A stretch of DNA of 5,420 bases from Bacteroidales bacterium (lineage in GTDB: Bacteria; Bacteroidota; Bacteroidia; Bacteroidales; P3). The stretch is taken from assembly GCA_017632095.1 (NCBI GenBank), contig JAGBSA010000132.1, positions 1 to 5,420 on the forward strand. Reading direction: 5' to 3'. The notes beneath the pieces are model-generated. The model was given only the letters and a program-made list of their open reading frames with translations, was not told the DNA's origin and did no database searches. This document shows positions 5,306 to 5,420 of this stretch, piece after piece. The translations under genes and the position numbers were made by a program. Within the stretch, counting starts at the first letter, position 1. The number at the start of each line of letters is the position of its first letter.

Positions 5306-5420
5306 TTATTTTCCGAATTTATCAAACTCCATTACCTCAAGGTCTTTTGCCTTTCCGTCTTCGAGCACAAGACGTATCAGAGTAGCCTTTTGATGAAAAC
5401 ATTGTCTGCCACAAGCTCCC
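5306..5420 (-). CDS. C-terminal fragment of an unidentified protein, cut by the right edge
   Basis: One leftward frame stays open from the edge to TAA at 5308-5306. It gives 37 residues beginning GACGRQCFHQKAT and ending EFDKFGK, with the first codon incomplete at base 5420. The other two leftward frames stop inside the same stretch. Codon use and the mix of residues look like a real protein end (IRLVLEDGKAKDLEVMEFDKF), and the spacing of 38 bp fits a gene upstream of the PorG-like gene. The two cysteines in GACGRQC could be a metal or iron-sulfur site, but with so little sequence I do not recognise the family. Confidence 0.6.
   Translation of the reverse strand, partial: GACGRQCFHQKATLIRLVLEDGKAKDLEVMEFDKFGK

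Overview
The window looks like a chromosomal housekeeping region of a Bacteroidota organism, most likely a member of the Bacteroidales. The evidence is the AT-rich sequence, the lack of Shine-Dalgarno-like sites before the starts, two matches to the Bacteroides -7 promoter element TAnnTTTG, and the families present. These are a Bacteroidota-type dihydropteroate synthase beside a diadenylate cyclase, a DUF1599 protein, a two-domain DoxX/MauE protein, and a DUF6089/PorG-like outer-membrane barrel. I see no transposase, integrase, phage gene, tRNA, rRNA or CRISPR array.

Layout. Positions 1-1488 hold a leftward pair: folP (dihydropteroate synthase), followed 17 bp later by cdaA (c-di-AMP synthase), whose C-terminus runs off the left edge. 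A short divergent region of 37 bp (1489-1525) separates folP from a rightward run of three genes. These are a DUF1599 protein with an internal duplication (1526-2062), a DoxX/MauE-like membrane protein with a periplasmic thioredoxin-like domain (2085-3227), and a DppB-family ABC permease (3273-4277). Gaps of 22 and 45 bp suggest one operon. It ends at a perfect 19-bp hairpin (4283-4327) with U-rich flanks on both strands, followed by a second smaller hairpin. The hairpins lie between this operon and a convergent leftward gene for a PorG-like outer-membrane barrel (4377-5267). The last 37 codons of another leftward gene, with two cysteines in a GACGRQC motif, lie at the right edge (5306-5420).

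How the genes work together. FolP makes dihydropteroate for folate in the cytoplasm. CdaA makes c-di-AMP at the inner membrane. The pairing is probably shared transcription rather than one pathway. The DoxX/MauE protein carries a membrane CGC motif and a thioredoxin-like domain without CxxC, which suggests a cell-envelope redox or assembly role. The permease has no partner permease, ATPase or binding protein in the window, so its substrate is unknown. The PorG-like protein would sit in the outer membrane.

I did not find a clearly new defence, mobile or secretion system. The points most worth a second look are the orphan permease next to the MauE/thioredoxin-like protein, the duplicated DUF1599 protein, and the changed active-site loops of the dihydropteroate synthase.
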